Of a stretch of DNA of 54,364 nt, positions 17,845 to 31,271 are shown piece by piece (within the stretch, counting starts at the first letter, position 1; each line of letters opens with the position of its first letter). The translations under genes were made by a program, and so were the position numbers. The DNA comes from Chthoniobacter flavus. GTDB taxonomy: Bacteria; Verrucomicrobiota; Verrucomicrobiia; Chthoniobacterales; Chthoniobacteraceae. The stretch is from contig CAMAUX010000034.1 in assembly GCA_945861435.1 (NCBI GenBank), positions 1 through 54,364 of the forward strand, in the 5' to 3' direction. Under the pieces are notes generated by a model, which saw only the letters and a list, made by a program, of their open reading frames with translations, ran no database searches and was not told where the DNA came from.

Positions 17845-18423
17845 TCAGCGGCCTGCGTAGATGGCGTCGTCGGGCCAGTCTTTGCGGATGTAGCCGTCTT
17901 GGATGTTCACGGGGAGGACGTAGTTGCGCATGACGCGCACGGGGGCGAGGATGCGTACGGTGGAGATTTCCTCGATGGAGTCCTGCCCGTGATTGCGCAG
18001 GAGGCTGGGGATGATGCGTTCCTGGACGGTCTGGACGATGTCGGTCTCGCTGGTGCCGTCGATGAAGAGGAGCATGGCCAGCTTGCCGTCGATCTCGGAG
18101 ATGTGGCTTTCGAAGATGACTTCGGTGAACACGGAGCGCACGAAGGGTTCGCGGCGGATGTCCTCGAGGAGCTGGTTGTAGGTGATACCGATCCGGAATT
18201 TGATGATGTAGAGGTGGCGGGTGTTGAACTGTCCGGTGCCAGTGGAGGTGAGGTCCACGTTGGTGTAGTAGGAGAGGACGCCGCATTGTTCGAGGCGCTG
18301 GCGTTTGCGGCTGACGGTGCGGATATTGACACCGGTGGCTTCGCCGACGCCGTTGTCGCTGTCGCGCGGATCGCGGATGAGTTGGCGGACGATGAGGCGT
18401 TCCTGTTCGTCGAGTTCTCGCAT
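17845..18423 (-). CDS. Lrp/AsnC-type transcriptional regulator
   Basis: 192 aa from ATG 18423. The N-terminal helix-turn-helix (about 1-50) has the AsnC-family pattern DEQERLIVRQLI, then GEATGVNIRTVSRKRQRLEQCGVL. A ligand/oligomerisation part follows (about 65-175), with YIIKFRIGITYNQLLEDI and EIDGKLAMLLFIDG. It is longer than typical Lrp (about 160 aa) and I do not know its effector. It diverges from gltB across 314 bp of AT-rich DNA with repeated TAGGACA boxes. This placement suggests it controls glutamate synthase and itself, as Lrp does for gltBDF in enteric bacteria; that is inference by analogy. Confidence 0.75.
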   Translation of the reverse strand: MRELDEQERLIVRQLIRDPRDSDNGVGEATGVNIRTVSRKRQRLEQCGVLSYYTNVDLTSTGTGQFNTRHLYIIKFRIGITYNQLLEDIRREPFVRSVFTEVIFESHISEIDGKLAMLLFIDGTSETDIVQTVQERIIPSLLRNHGQDSIEEISTVRILAPVRVMRNYVLPVNIQDGYIRKDWPDDAIYAGR

Positions 18424-18737
18424 GGGAAGAGTATGGGTTCGAATGGGATGGCCGGAGGGTGCACAAATCACGCAGAGCGCGGGCATTTGGGCCACCTATT
18501 TCTTACATCCAAGGTCTTGGTGCGTACATTTTAGGACATTCACATGCTGGACCGCTTGTTTCTCGGGCTCATGTCTCGGGCTCATGTGTATAAAAAGCGG
18601 CAGCTTGTGGTCATTTATGTTCAAATAGGACAAATAATATCAATAGTTGTCTTAAATAGTTATAAAGGCGTATCTAATAGACTTGAAAGTGTATTTTTTG
18701 AGGTTAGGTTGGGTGAATCCGGGTGTTCCGGGGCCTC
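18424..18737. promoter_or_regulatory. AT-rich divergent control region of the Lrp-type gene and gltB
   Basis: The 314 bp hold no gene and are clearly more AT-rich than the surroundings. TAGGACA occurs at 18532-18538 and 18626-18632, each in an A/T context, and a related inverted box TTGTCTTA lies at 18647-18654. A 13-bp tandem repeat sits at 18561-18586. The boxes are candidate operators for the divergently encoded regulator. I could not settle -35/-10 elements; the stretch 18647-18680 (TTGTCT, then TATAAA and TCTAAT) is the likeliest gltB promoter zone. Confidence 0.45.
18561..18586 (+). repeat. 13-bp perfect tandem duplication
   Basis: TCTCGGGCTCATG occurs twice in immediate succession (18561-18573, 18574-18586). 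It lies between the two TAGGACA boxes upstream of gltB and changes their spacing, so it could affect regulation. Confidence 0.85.
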
Positions 18738-23387
<4,650 letters not shown>

Positions 23388-23681
23388 GGGCCGGATGCGC
23401 GCGCTACAAACTGCGTCAGCAAACCGTCGAACCGATTTCTGGGATCGTCCAAGTCGCGCTTGGAATTCGGAGATTTCGCCTGAGCGGTCTGGCAGGGGCG
23501 GCGACGGAGTGGACGTTGGTGACCCTTGGATACGAACTGAACCGCTTACACCGTGTGGGAACGTCGGCTTGCTTGCGCACTTTTCCCGGATCAATAGCAG
23601 CCGCGCCGCCAGCCAGCGCGCATCGTCTGGACGGTCCTTGCGCTTCAACTCGTGGTCGATAATGAGCCCCTGGGGAGACGC

Positions 23682-23756
23682 GATCCGGTGGTTTCCTCCA
23701 TCCGCTTTGCCGATTGCGTTCACCGAACGGCTATCGGCTTTGATGCCTCCGGCATG
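23682..23756 (+). repeat. Dispersed repeat family A, moderately conserved copy
   Basis: It begins GATCCGGTGGTT, continues with GCGTTCACCGAACGGCTATCGGCTTTG and ends in ATGCC-TCC-GGCAT. It shares order and sequence with 54198-54256 and 52804-52881. Confidence 0.75.
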
Positions 23757-23817
23757 GCGGTGTGAGGTTCGAACTCCTGAAAGGGAAAGGCATGATCCCC
23801 CGTTATTTGCAGCTTCG

Positions 23818-23938
23818 TGCGTTGGTGTCTTGGTGTGGGAACCTGCGGCTGAAGGGCACACAAAGGCACAAGGGCACCAAGCAGAGTTGGGACGCCGGGT
23901 GAGATAACTGGGGGACGTCTGCAAGGGACAGGCGTCTC
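23818..23938 (-). repeat. Dispersed repeat family B composite (inverted relative to the right-end copies)
   Basis: An imperfect hairpin (GTTGGTGTCTTGGTGTGG ... CACAAAGGCACAAGGGCACCAAG) is followed by GTCTGCAAGGGACAGGC (23917-23933), close to the reverse complement of GCCTGTCCCTTGCAGGC at 53962-53978 and 54348-54364. The same two modules occur together at the right end of the window, so this is a composite dispersed element. Confidence 0.6.
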
Positions 23939-24278
23939 CGCGTACTGTCCGTGGCTCTCCGTGGCTGACGGGTGATTCTCGGTGGGTTCGATGCCGTTGG
24001 GTTGGGAGCTGTGCGGAAGGCTCGTTTGTTCGCGAAGAAACTCGGCTGTGTTCTTCTGGCGCCCACGGCTCTTGATCGCCCGGGTAACAACTGCTTTTGG
24101 CCCACCACAGTGGGCGTGGCTTTGTTCTGACACACTGCCGGCGATGTTCGCGTGGCGACCGTATTCTTGCCTGTTCCTCTGAGGTTTGGCGGCATTAGAT
24201 AAAAGGGCGCATCCACCCCTGTTTTCCGCACGCGCTCCGTGTGCGGCCCCTTCGCGCACTGTTATCCCCCCCCAAAGT

Positions 24279-27200
24279 ATGAAGCACTCATTCGCACTTC
24301 TCGTCCTTTTGAGCGCGGCGGCGTCGGCCCAGCAGGCTGTCCCTCTGACAAAGGATGTTTTTGACTATGCCGCGCAAGATCGAGCGCCCGCGGGTACGAG
24401 GAGGATTGTGTTCATCGCGGCGGCAGGCACGCACGGGGGCGGCGGCAACCATGAGTTCCTTGCCGGCGGCACGTACATTGCACGCCGGATCAACGCGGAG
24501 TACGCGAATGCGCATGCCGTGGTGTATTCGGATAGGAAATGGCCGTCGGATCTTGGAAAGGCGGACGCGGTGGTGGTGCTGCTCAATCACGCGGGAAAGG
24601 CCGCGGAGGATGCGAACATCAAGGCTGCGGTGGAGCGGGGTGCGGGTTTTGGGGCGATCCACTTTGGGGTGGAGGTGAACAAGGGAACGCAGGGCGACAA
24701 TTTCCTGAGCTGGATGGGCGGTTACTTCGAGACGTTCTGGTCGGTGAATCCCACATGGGAGGCGGAGGTGAAGTTCATTGGAAACCATCCGGTGGCGCGC
24801 GGGGTCAAACCGTTCACGATCCGGGACGAGTGGTACTTCCACATGCGCTTTGCGCCGGAAATGCGGGGCGTGACGCCGATCCTCTCCGCGATCGCGCCGC
24901 TGAAGACGGTGAGTTTCAAGGAAGGCGGGGCCGCGAGCGCGCGTGGTGGGAATGCGGATGTGTTCAAGGCCGTGCAGGCGGGCGAACCGCAGCATCTTGC
25001 GTGGGCTTATGAGCGGCCGAACGGTGGCCGGGGGTTTGGGTTCACCGGATTTCACCTGTTCGCAAACATGGCGGATGACAGCTTCCGCACGACGATGCTG
25101 AACGGGGTGGCGTGGATCGCAGGCCTCGAGATTCCGGCATCTGGCGTGCCTTCGAACACGCCGACGAAGGAGGAACTCGCCGCGATGATGGAGGAGGCGC
25201 ATGGACCGGCGAAACCGTCCGTGCCTGCATTGCCCGTAGTGCCCGTGGATGCTGCGAATTCAGCGGGTGCAACGCCTGCAGTGGAGCGCTGGGCGCCGGT
25301 GTTTGAGAGCCCTGTGATGACGGGCGCTTCCACGCCGCGGATGCTCGAGGTGAACGCGCCACTCAAGGGCGCGAAGGAGTTGTATCTGGTGGTGTCGGAC
25401 GAGGGCTCCAAGAACTGTGACTGGGCGGACTGGCTGGAGCCGAAGTTGGTGATGGCCGATGGCAGCGAGCGCGATCTCACGAATCTGGAATGGAAGAGTG
25501 CGCAGTCCGGGTTTGGAAAAGTGCGTGTGGGCCAGAACACCTCGGGCGGAGCGTTGCAGGTGGAGAAGAAGCGTTATGACGCGGGCATCGGAACGCATGC
25601 GGCGTCGGTGATCGCATACGCACTTCCTTCAGGCGTGGAGCGGTTCACGGCCAAGGTCGCTTTGGATGACGGCGGGGCGGTGCGCAATGGGAAGACGAGC
25701 GAGGCTTCGGTGCGCTTCTCGGTCCACACGGCCGCACCGTCTCCTGCAGCGAAGGCGCGTGGCGGGAAGGGGCCTGCGAAGGAATTGCTGACGGAGGGGG
25801 CCACGTTCGCCGGGGTTGAAAGTTTCACGGTACCCGAGGGGTTGGAGGTGACTCTGTGGGCAACATCGCCGCTTCTCTTCAACCCGACGAACATGGACTT
25901 CGATGCGCAGGGCAGGCTCTACGTCACCGAGGGGGTGAACTACCGCAAAGTCGCCGGGCGCAGGCCGGAGGGCGATCGCGTGGTGGTGCTGGAGGACACG
26001 ACGGGATCTGGAAAAGCAGACAGGAGCACGGTTTTCGTCCAGGAGACCGGGCTGGAGTCGCCGCTGGGAGTGGCGGTGCTGGGGAACCGGGTCGTGGTGT
26101 CGCAGCCGCCGGATTTGCTGGTGTACACGGATGTGAATGGCGACGGGAAGTTCGAGCCGGGCGTGGATAGCCGGGAGGTGCTGCTGACGGGATTCAATGG
26201 AAGGCAGCACGATCACAGCCTGCACAGCGTGACCGTGGGGCCGGATGGTCTGTGGTACTTCAACCAGGGCAATACCGGCGCGCAGTTTGCGGACAAGTCG
26301 GGGAAGACTTTCCGGATGGGGAGTCCCTATGCGGCGTCGAAGACGGCGGTGGATGTGAACACCATTGCGGGGGTGAAGAGCGACGACGGCAACGTGTGGA
26401 TCGGTGGGTTCACCGTGCGGATGAAGCCGGATGGCAGTGCGGTGCGAATCATGGGTCACAATTACCGCAACAGCTACGAGCAGGCCGTGACGTCGTATGG
26501 CGATATTTTTCAAAGCGACAACGATGATCCGCCCGCGTGCCGGGTCACGCATGTGTTGGAGGGCGGTAATGCCGGGTTCGCATCCGCGGACGGCAAACGT
26601 GCATGGAAGGCGGACATGCGTCCGGGGCAGAACACGCCCATCGCGGAGTGGCGTCAGGAGGATCCCGGGACCATGCCGGCAGGGGACGTGTATGGAGGAG
26701 GATCGCCGACCGGTGTGGTTTTTTATGAGAACGGCGCGCTCGGGGAGAAGTGGAACGGTCTGCTGCTTGCGTGCGAAGCAGGAGGCAACGTGATCTTCGG
26801 ATACTTCCCTGTGCCCGATGGAGCGGGGTTCAAACTGGAGCGCTTCGACTTCCTGCGCTCGAGCATGCGGATGTTCCGCCCGAGCGACGTGTGCGTGGGG
26901 CCGGACGGTGCGCTCTATGTGGCGGACTGGTTTGATCCGGGCGTGGGCGGGCATGGGACGCGGGACGAGCGCTTCACTGGATCGATCTATCGCATTGCAC
27001 CCAAAGGGTTCCGATCGCCCGTGCCGAAGCTGGATTTTGCGACAACCGAGGGTCAGATCGCGGCGCTGAAAAGCCCGGCGGTGAATGTGAGGGAAGGTGG
27101 ATTTACGCAGCTTCGCGCGCAGGGGGCGAAGGCGGTGCCCGCGGTTGCGGCACTGCTCACGGATGCCAATCCGCATGTGGCGGCGCGCGCGGTGTGGTTG

Positions 27201-28334
27201 CTTGCGCAGATGGGGCCGGAGGGTCTCGCAAAGGTGACGCCTCTGCTGGACTCGCCCGAACCCGCAAAGCGGCTTGTGGCCTACCGTGCGCTGCGCGCGG
27301 TGGATCGCGACGTGCTGGCGATGGCGGCGAAGATGGCGGGGGACTCTTCGGCGGCGGTCCGGCGCGAGGTGGCGCTGACGCTGCGCGACATGCCGGCCGC
27401 GCAGAGCGTGGAACTGCTCGTGAAACTCGCGCGGCAGTTTGATGGAAAAGACCGCGCCTATCTGGAATCGATCGGGCTTGGCAGCACGCACAAGGAAGCG
27501 GAGGTGTATGCAGCGATCGCGCGGGAGATGGGCGGTGCGCCTGCAGCATGGAGCGATGCCTTTGCATGGATCGCGTGGAGGCTGCATCCCGCGGCTGCTG
27601 TGGAGGGATTCAAGGCGAGGATTTTATCCGATGCGCTCACTGTCCCGCAGCGCAAGCTGATGCTGACCGCGCTCGCGTTCGTGCCGACCCGCGAGGCGGC
27701 AGGAGCAATGCTTGAGGTCGCACACACAAAGGGCGCTCCCATGGCGGACCTTGCCCAGTGGTGGTTGATGAACCGCAAGGATAACGACTGGAAACCGCAC
27801 GGAGTGGAGGCCGCGATGAAGGCGCGAGGAATCTACGATCCAGACAACGTGAAGCTCGTGGCTGTGGAGATGCCTGCCCCGGCTCCCGATGCGCCGAAGC
27901 TTCCCTTGGTTGCGGAGATCGCCGCCCTCAAAGGCGATCCGAGCCGGGGACGCGCTGCGGTTGCAGTGTGTTATGCGTGCCACCGGATCGGGAAGGACGG
28001 CGTGGACTTCGGCCCGGATCTGAGCACGTACGCGAAGCAGCAGGCGCCTGCGGTGGTGGTGCAGGCGATCGCGGAGCCCAGTGCGAGCATCTCCCACGGG
28101 TTTGAGGGGAGTGAGGTGAAGACCACCGACGGGTTGACGATCACCGGGATGCTCCTGAGCGCGGGCGACCCGGTGATGATCAGGAGCATGGGCGGGCTTT
28201 TGCAGACGTTGCCAAAGGCGCGCGTTCAGTCCGTGCAGAAGATGAAGAAGTCGCTGATGTACGAGCCTTCGCAGTTGGGGCTGAACGCGCAGGGCATCGC
28301 CGACATCGTGGCGTATCTGAAGGGGATGGAGTGA
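24279..28334 (+). CDS. Exported ThuA / NPCBM-like / dehydrogenase propeller / HEAT / cytochrome c fusion
   Basis: 1351 aa from ATG 24279, where an 18-residue signal peptide begins (SFALLVLLSAAASAQ). Order of domains: ThuA-like (about 25-290; GTHGGGGNHEFLAGG, then FGAIHFGVEVNKG and HPVARGVKPF); NPCBM-like sandwich (about 350-500; SDEGSKNCDWADWLEP and GIGTHAASVIAYALP); PVC-type sugar-dehydrogenase propeller (about 530-905; FNPTNMDFDAQGRLYVTEG, VGPDGALYVADWFDP); HEAT repeats (about 910-1190); and a class I cytochrome c domain with CYACH (Cys1231, Cys1234, His1235) and DFGPDLSTYAKQ. The family is thought to oxidise sugars or other alcohols in the envelope, passing electrons through the heme. It converges on the large operon, ending 51 bp from its last gene. 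Confidence 0.85.
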   Translation: MKHSFALLVLLSAAASAQQAVPLTKDVFDYAAQDRAPAGTRRIVFIAAAGTHGGGGNHEFLAGGTYIARRINAEYANAHAVVYSDRKWPSDLGKADAVVVLLNHAGKAAEDANIKAAVERGAGFGAIHFGVEVNKGTQGDNFLSWMGGYFETFWSVNPTWEAEVKFIGNHPVARGVKPFTIRDEWYFHMRFAPEMRGVTPILSAIAPLKTVSFKEGGAASARGGNADVFKAVQAGEPQHLAWAYERPNGGRGFGFTGFHLFANMADDSFRTTMLNGVAWIAGLEIPASGVPSNTPTKEELAAMMEEAHGPAKPSVPALPVVPVDAANSAGATPAVERWAPVFESPVMTGASTPRMLEVNAPLKGAKELYLVVSDEGSKNCDWADWLEPKLVMADGSERDLTNLEWKSAQSGFGKVRVGQNTSGGALQVEKKRYDAGIGTHAASVIAYALPSGVERFTAKVALDDGGAVRNGKTSEASVRFSVHTAAPSPAAKARGGKGPAKELLTEGATFAGVESFTVPEGLEVTLWATSPLLFNPTNMDFDAQGRLYVTEGVNYRKVAGRRPEGDRVVVLEDTTGSGKADRSTVFVQETGLESPLGVAVLGNRVVVSQPPDLLVYTDVNGDGKFEPGVDSREVLLTGFNGRQHDHSLHSVTVGPDGLWYFNQGNTGAQFADKSGKTFRMGSPYAASKTAVDVNTIAGVKSDDGNVWIGGFTVRMKPDGSAVRIMGHNYRNSYEQAVTSYGDIFQSDNDDPPACRVTHVLEGGNAGFASADGKRAWKADMRPGQNTPIAEWRQEDPGTMPAGDVYGGGSPTGVVFYENGALGEKWNGLLLACEAGGNVIFGYFPVPDGAGFKLERFDFLRSSMRMFRPSDVCVGPDGALYVADWFDPGVGGHGTRDERFTGSIYRIAPKGFRSPVPKLDFATTEGQIAALKSPAVNVREGGFTQLRAQGAKAVPAVAALLTDANPHVAARAVWLLAQMGPEGLAKVTPLLDSPEPAKRLVAYRALRAVDRDVLAMAAKMAGDSSAAVRREVALTLRDMPAAQSVELLVKLARQFDGKDRAYLESIGLGSTHKEAEVYAAIAREMGGAPAAWSDAFAWIAWRLHPAAAVEGFKARILSDALTVPQRKLMLTALAFVPTREAAGAMLEVAHTKGAPMADLAQWWLMNRKDNDWKPHGVEAAMKARGIYDPDNVKLVAVEMPAPAPDAPKLPLVAEIAALKGDPSRGRAAVAVCYACHRIGKDGVDFGPDLSTYAKQQAPAVVVQAIAEPSASISHGFEGSEVKTTDGLTITGMLLSAGDPVMIRSMGGLLQTLPKARVQSVQKMKKSLMYEPSQLGLNAQGIADIVAYLKGME

Positions 28335-28385
28335 GGGAGCTTTTGCAGCCTGAACCGCACGCTGGCGCCGCCGGGTTCCGGCCGG

Positions 28386-31271
28386 TCAATCCCGGGCGCC
28401 CGGCTTTGGCGCGCCTGTCTCGCGTACATTGCGGAAAGGATATGCCTTCACGACTTCGAGGATGATCCGGCCCAGCCTGTAGCCGTCCTGTGAAGTGGCT
28501 TCCTGAATGGCATGGACGGCCGGCATGTCATAGATCGCCAGCTCGCGTCCCAGTGCGTAGCTGAGGAGATGTTCGATGAAGCCGCGCGTGAACTCGCCGG
28601 GATTCTTCATGAGAGCAGCCTTGTAACCCGCGGGGCCATCGAAGGGATGGCCGTTCCATTCGGAGTGCGCGTCGACGGGTGTGCCTCCGTCGGTGTCGCG
28701 CCAGGCGCCGATGGCGTCGAAGGGCTCGAGAGCGAAGCCCGGCGGGTCGAGACGGATATGGCAGGAGTAGCACGCAGCCTTGTTGCGGTGGGCTTCGAAG
28801 CGCTGGCGGATGCTCATCGCCTGGGCGGCTTCCTTGGTGTCGTTCTCCACGGCGAAGGCGACCTTGGGTTCGGATGGCGGGCGGTTGAAGAGTGTCTCGA
28901 GCAGCCATGCGCCGCGCTTCACAGGCGAAGTGCGGAAGGGGAGCGACGTGATGGTGAGCGGCGCGGCCATCGTGAGAAAACCACCGCGCGATTTGTCGGC
29001 GAGCGGCACGCGGCGCCAGACGTTGCTGGGGTCTTTATCGTTGGATTTGAGTTCGCGGTTCGGCTGCCCCGCGACTGCGACTGCGGCCGCGGTGTCGGTT
29101 GCGGCTGCGTTGAGGTCGATGCCGTAGAGTTTGGCGAGGCGCGGGTTGAGCCATGTGTAGTTCGCATCCACGAAGTCGAGGATGCTGCGGTCCTCGACGA
29201 GCACGGTCTCAAAGAGGAGCAGCGCCTCGAGCAGCATCGGGCCGTGGAGCGTGTTCTTGCCTTGAGGGCCCGAGTAGAAGGTTTTGAAAAGCTGCGCGTC
29301 CGGTTTTGAGGTGTAGAGCTGGTCGAGTCGCAGCCATTGGGTTGCGAAGGATTCACTCAGTTCGCGTGCGCGTGGATCCCGGAGCATCCGGCGCGTCTGT
29401 GCTTCAAGGACGGTGTCGTCGTGGAGTTTTCCAGCACGCGCGACGGTGAGCAGCTCCTCGTCCGGTGCGGAGGCCCAGAGGAAATAGCTGAGGCGGGAGG
29501 CGAGTTCGAAGTCATCAAGCACTCGCACCTGTCCGCCCTTGGAGCGGGACGGTTCCGCGAGGAAGAGAAACCCCGGTGAAGACAGTACCGCCTGCACGGC
29601 GATCCGCATCGCGTCCGCCTCGGACTTTCGGGAATTTCGTTCCGCATCAAACAGCGTTTGGAATCGCGTGCGCTCCTCTGCTGTTGCGGTACGGCGGAAG
29701 GCGCGGTCGATCAACGCAGCGAGCCGATCAGCAGGTGGGAGCGTGGTGCGGACAGTCTTGTCGGCGGGGTTCTTTGCTGGCGCCGCCTTCGTCGGGGGCG
29801 ATGGCGCGTGCGTCACGGCGGGCGGGGGTGTGGTGATTGGAAGCGCCCTTCCCGTGGTGATGAAGCCCAGGTCGTCGATCAGCACATAATCGCCGCTGAA
29901 CTTGCTCCCATCGATGATGAGTGACTTCACGTGCTCGCCCGGCACGGCGGCGAAGCTGAAGAACGTGGTGCCCGCAGGGCCCTCGGCGATGGACGCGGTG
30001 AGCTTTGTTTCCGTGTCGTCGCTGAAGCGCGCTGTGAGGGACACCTCGCCGGACTCACGCTTGCGGCCGAGGACACACACGGCGAGTCGCGCGATGGCTT
30101 CGTCCGGGTCTCCATTCTCGATTTTGAAAGTCAGCTCAAACCTCTTCGCGCCCTTCGTCTGGTTGCAAAACAGCTTTTTTCCCGAAGTCGCATCCGCGGT
30201 CGCGAACGCGGCGAGCCATAGGTCCTCGTTCGGATTTACGGTGAGCGCCTTCGCGCCCGCGTTGCCGAAGCGGACGCGTAATAACGCGCCCTTGCCGGGA
30301 AGCACCGGCGCGCCAGGCAAGGCATCAGCACCATCGAACACACCCCCACGGCCTTCGTGAAAGGCTCCTGCCACCTCTTCGCGAAAGCGGGACTCGACAT
30401 TGTCCGCGCTGCCGTCGGCCCTGCGCAATGCCGATGCGTTCGGGGCAAACACGCCGGCCGCCACGCATTCGACATCGCCCTTCTGTGCTGCGGCCTTCGT
30501 GTTCCCCGATACGGTTTGCGTTGTGAAATCCACTCCGAGCAGTTCCGCGAACACACGGCTGCGTTGAGGCAGATCGGGGTGACTCACGATGCTGCCCGCA
30601 AGCGCGACGTACTGTTCGAGCAGCAGGGGGGATAGATTCATCGCGTCGCCCCGGTTGCGAAAACCGTGTTCGGCACGGTTGTCTCCGGGCAACCCTGCGC
30701 CCGGCAGGAGCGCGGGCATTTTGCCGCCAAACTCGATGAGCTGCACATTCACCTTTTCACCCATTTGGTCTGAAGCGGGTTGGAAGTAGTCCTTTCCCTT
30801 GAGCGGCTGTCGTTCGGGGAACAGGAACACGTCGGTGTCGAGTCCGAGCAAATCGCGCACGGTGTTGTTGTATTCGAGGCGCGTGAGCCGGCGCAGGACG
30901 GGTTTGCCGGGATCGCGCACGCCGAGTGCGGGATCGGGTCGGGCGGCGAGGTTGGCGATCCATGCGAGGACCATGGAGCGTTCGGCAGCGTTGGGCTGCG
31001 ACTCGCGTTTGGGTGGCGGCATTTGGTGTGTCTCGACCTTGTCGAACACGCCGCGCCAGATTCCGCGGTCGGCCATCACGTCGCTGTCGGATTGAAACCG
31101 CTCCAGATTGATTCCACCCTTGGGCGCGGGCTCATCGCCATGGCAGTGGAAGCAGTGCGTCTCGAGCACCGGACGGATGTCGTGCAAGAAGTCGACGCCA
31201 TGGGACTGGTGGACGGCGAGGGCGACCGATGCGAGGCGGAGTGCCAGCAGTTTCATGCGGGTCGCGGTCAT
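28386..31271 (-). CDS. DUF1592-type exported cytochrome (second copy, last gene of the operon)
   Basis: 961 aa. ATG 31271 was chosen because it overlaps the SGNH gene stop as ATGA; ATG 31256 is an alternative. Residues 6-25 form a signal peptide. A CxxCH site follows at Cys40-His44 (HCFHCHGDE). LRRLTRLEYNNTVRDLLGL (about 140) is the DUF1587 signature. Later come DUF1595/DUF1592 (ELASRLSYFLWASAPDEE), DUF1588 (TSLPFRTSPVKRG), a second CxxCH at Cys834-His838 (ACYSCHIRLDPPG) and DUF1585 at the end (LLSYALGREL). A Pro/Ala-rich linker lies near 500. The family is predicted to be a c-type cytochrome of the PVC envelope; its reaction is not established. Confidence 0.85.
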   Translation of the reverse strand: MTATRMKLLALRLASVALAVHQSHGVDFLHDIRPVLETHCFHCHGDEPAPKGGINLERFQSDSDVMADRGIWRGVFDKVETHQMPPPKRESQPNAAERSMVLAWIANLAARPDPALGVRDPGKPVLRRLTRLEYNNTVRDLLGLDTDVFLFPERQPLKGKDYFQPASDQMGEKVNVQLIEFGGKMPALLPGAGLPGDNRAEHGFRNRGDAMNLSPLLLEQYVALAGSIVSHPDLPQRSRVFAELLGVDFTTQTVSGNTKAAAQKGDVECVAAGVFAPNASALRRADGSADNVESRFREEVAGAFHEGRGGVFDGADALPGAPVLPGKGALLRVRFGNAGAKALTVNPNEDLWLAAFATADATSGKKLFCNQTKGAKRFELTFKIENGDPDEAIARLAVCVLGRKRESGEVSLTARFSDDTETKLTASIAEGPAGTTFFSFAAVPGEHVKSLIIDGSKFSGDYVLIDDLGFITTGRALPITTPPPAVTHAPSPPTKAAPAKNPADKTVRTTLPPADRLAALIDRAFRRTATAEERTRFQTLFDAERNSRKSEADAMRIAVQAVLSSPGFLFLAEPSRSKGGQVRVLDDFELASRLSYFLWASAPDEELLTVARAGKLHDDTVLEAQTRRMLRDPRARELSESFATQWLRLDQLYTSKPDAQLFKTFYSGPQGKNTLHGPMLLEALLLFETVLVEDRSILDFVDANYTWLNPRLAKLYGIDLNAAATDTAAAVAVAGQPNRELKSNDKDPSNVWRRVPLADKSRGGFLTMAAPLTITSLPFRTSPVKRGAWLLETLFNRPPSEPKVAFAVENDTKEAAQAMSIRQRFEAHRNKAACYSCHIRLDPPGFALEPFDAIGAWRDTDGGTPVDAHSEWNGHPFDGPAGYKAALMKNPGEFTRGFIEHLLSYALGRELAIYDMPAVHAIQEATSQDGYRLGRIILEVVKAYPFRNVRETGAPKPGARD

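Larger units (their letters stand above)
23388..24278. other. Long intergenic region with dispersed repeats
   Basis: The 891 bp between gltB and the ThuA-fusion gene contain short overlapping frames on both strands with no convincing coding signal. Repeat family A is at 23682-23756 and a family B composite at 23818-23938. CCGTGGCTCTCCGTGGCTGA near 23948 resembles the TCCGTG motif of the tandem array at 47471. A perfect hairpin GCCCAC-caca-GTGGGC lies at 24100-24115. No promoter for the downstream gene could be picked out with confidence. Confidence 0.6.

Noticed and set aside
24100-24115. GCCCAC-caca-GTGGGC hairpin upstream of the ThuA-fusion gene
   Set aside because: It is a perfect but short stem with no T-tract and no link to a known riboswitch or operator.
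23720-24259. Possible 179-codon minus-strand gene in the repeat region after gltB
   Set aside because: Much of it is read out of dispersed repeats and it has no recognisable domain or ribosome-binding site. A decayed gene cannot be excluded.
25629-27587. Minus-strand frame opposite the ThuA-fusion gene
   Set aside because: It is a shadow frame with Arg/His-rich composition and no start context.
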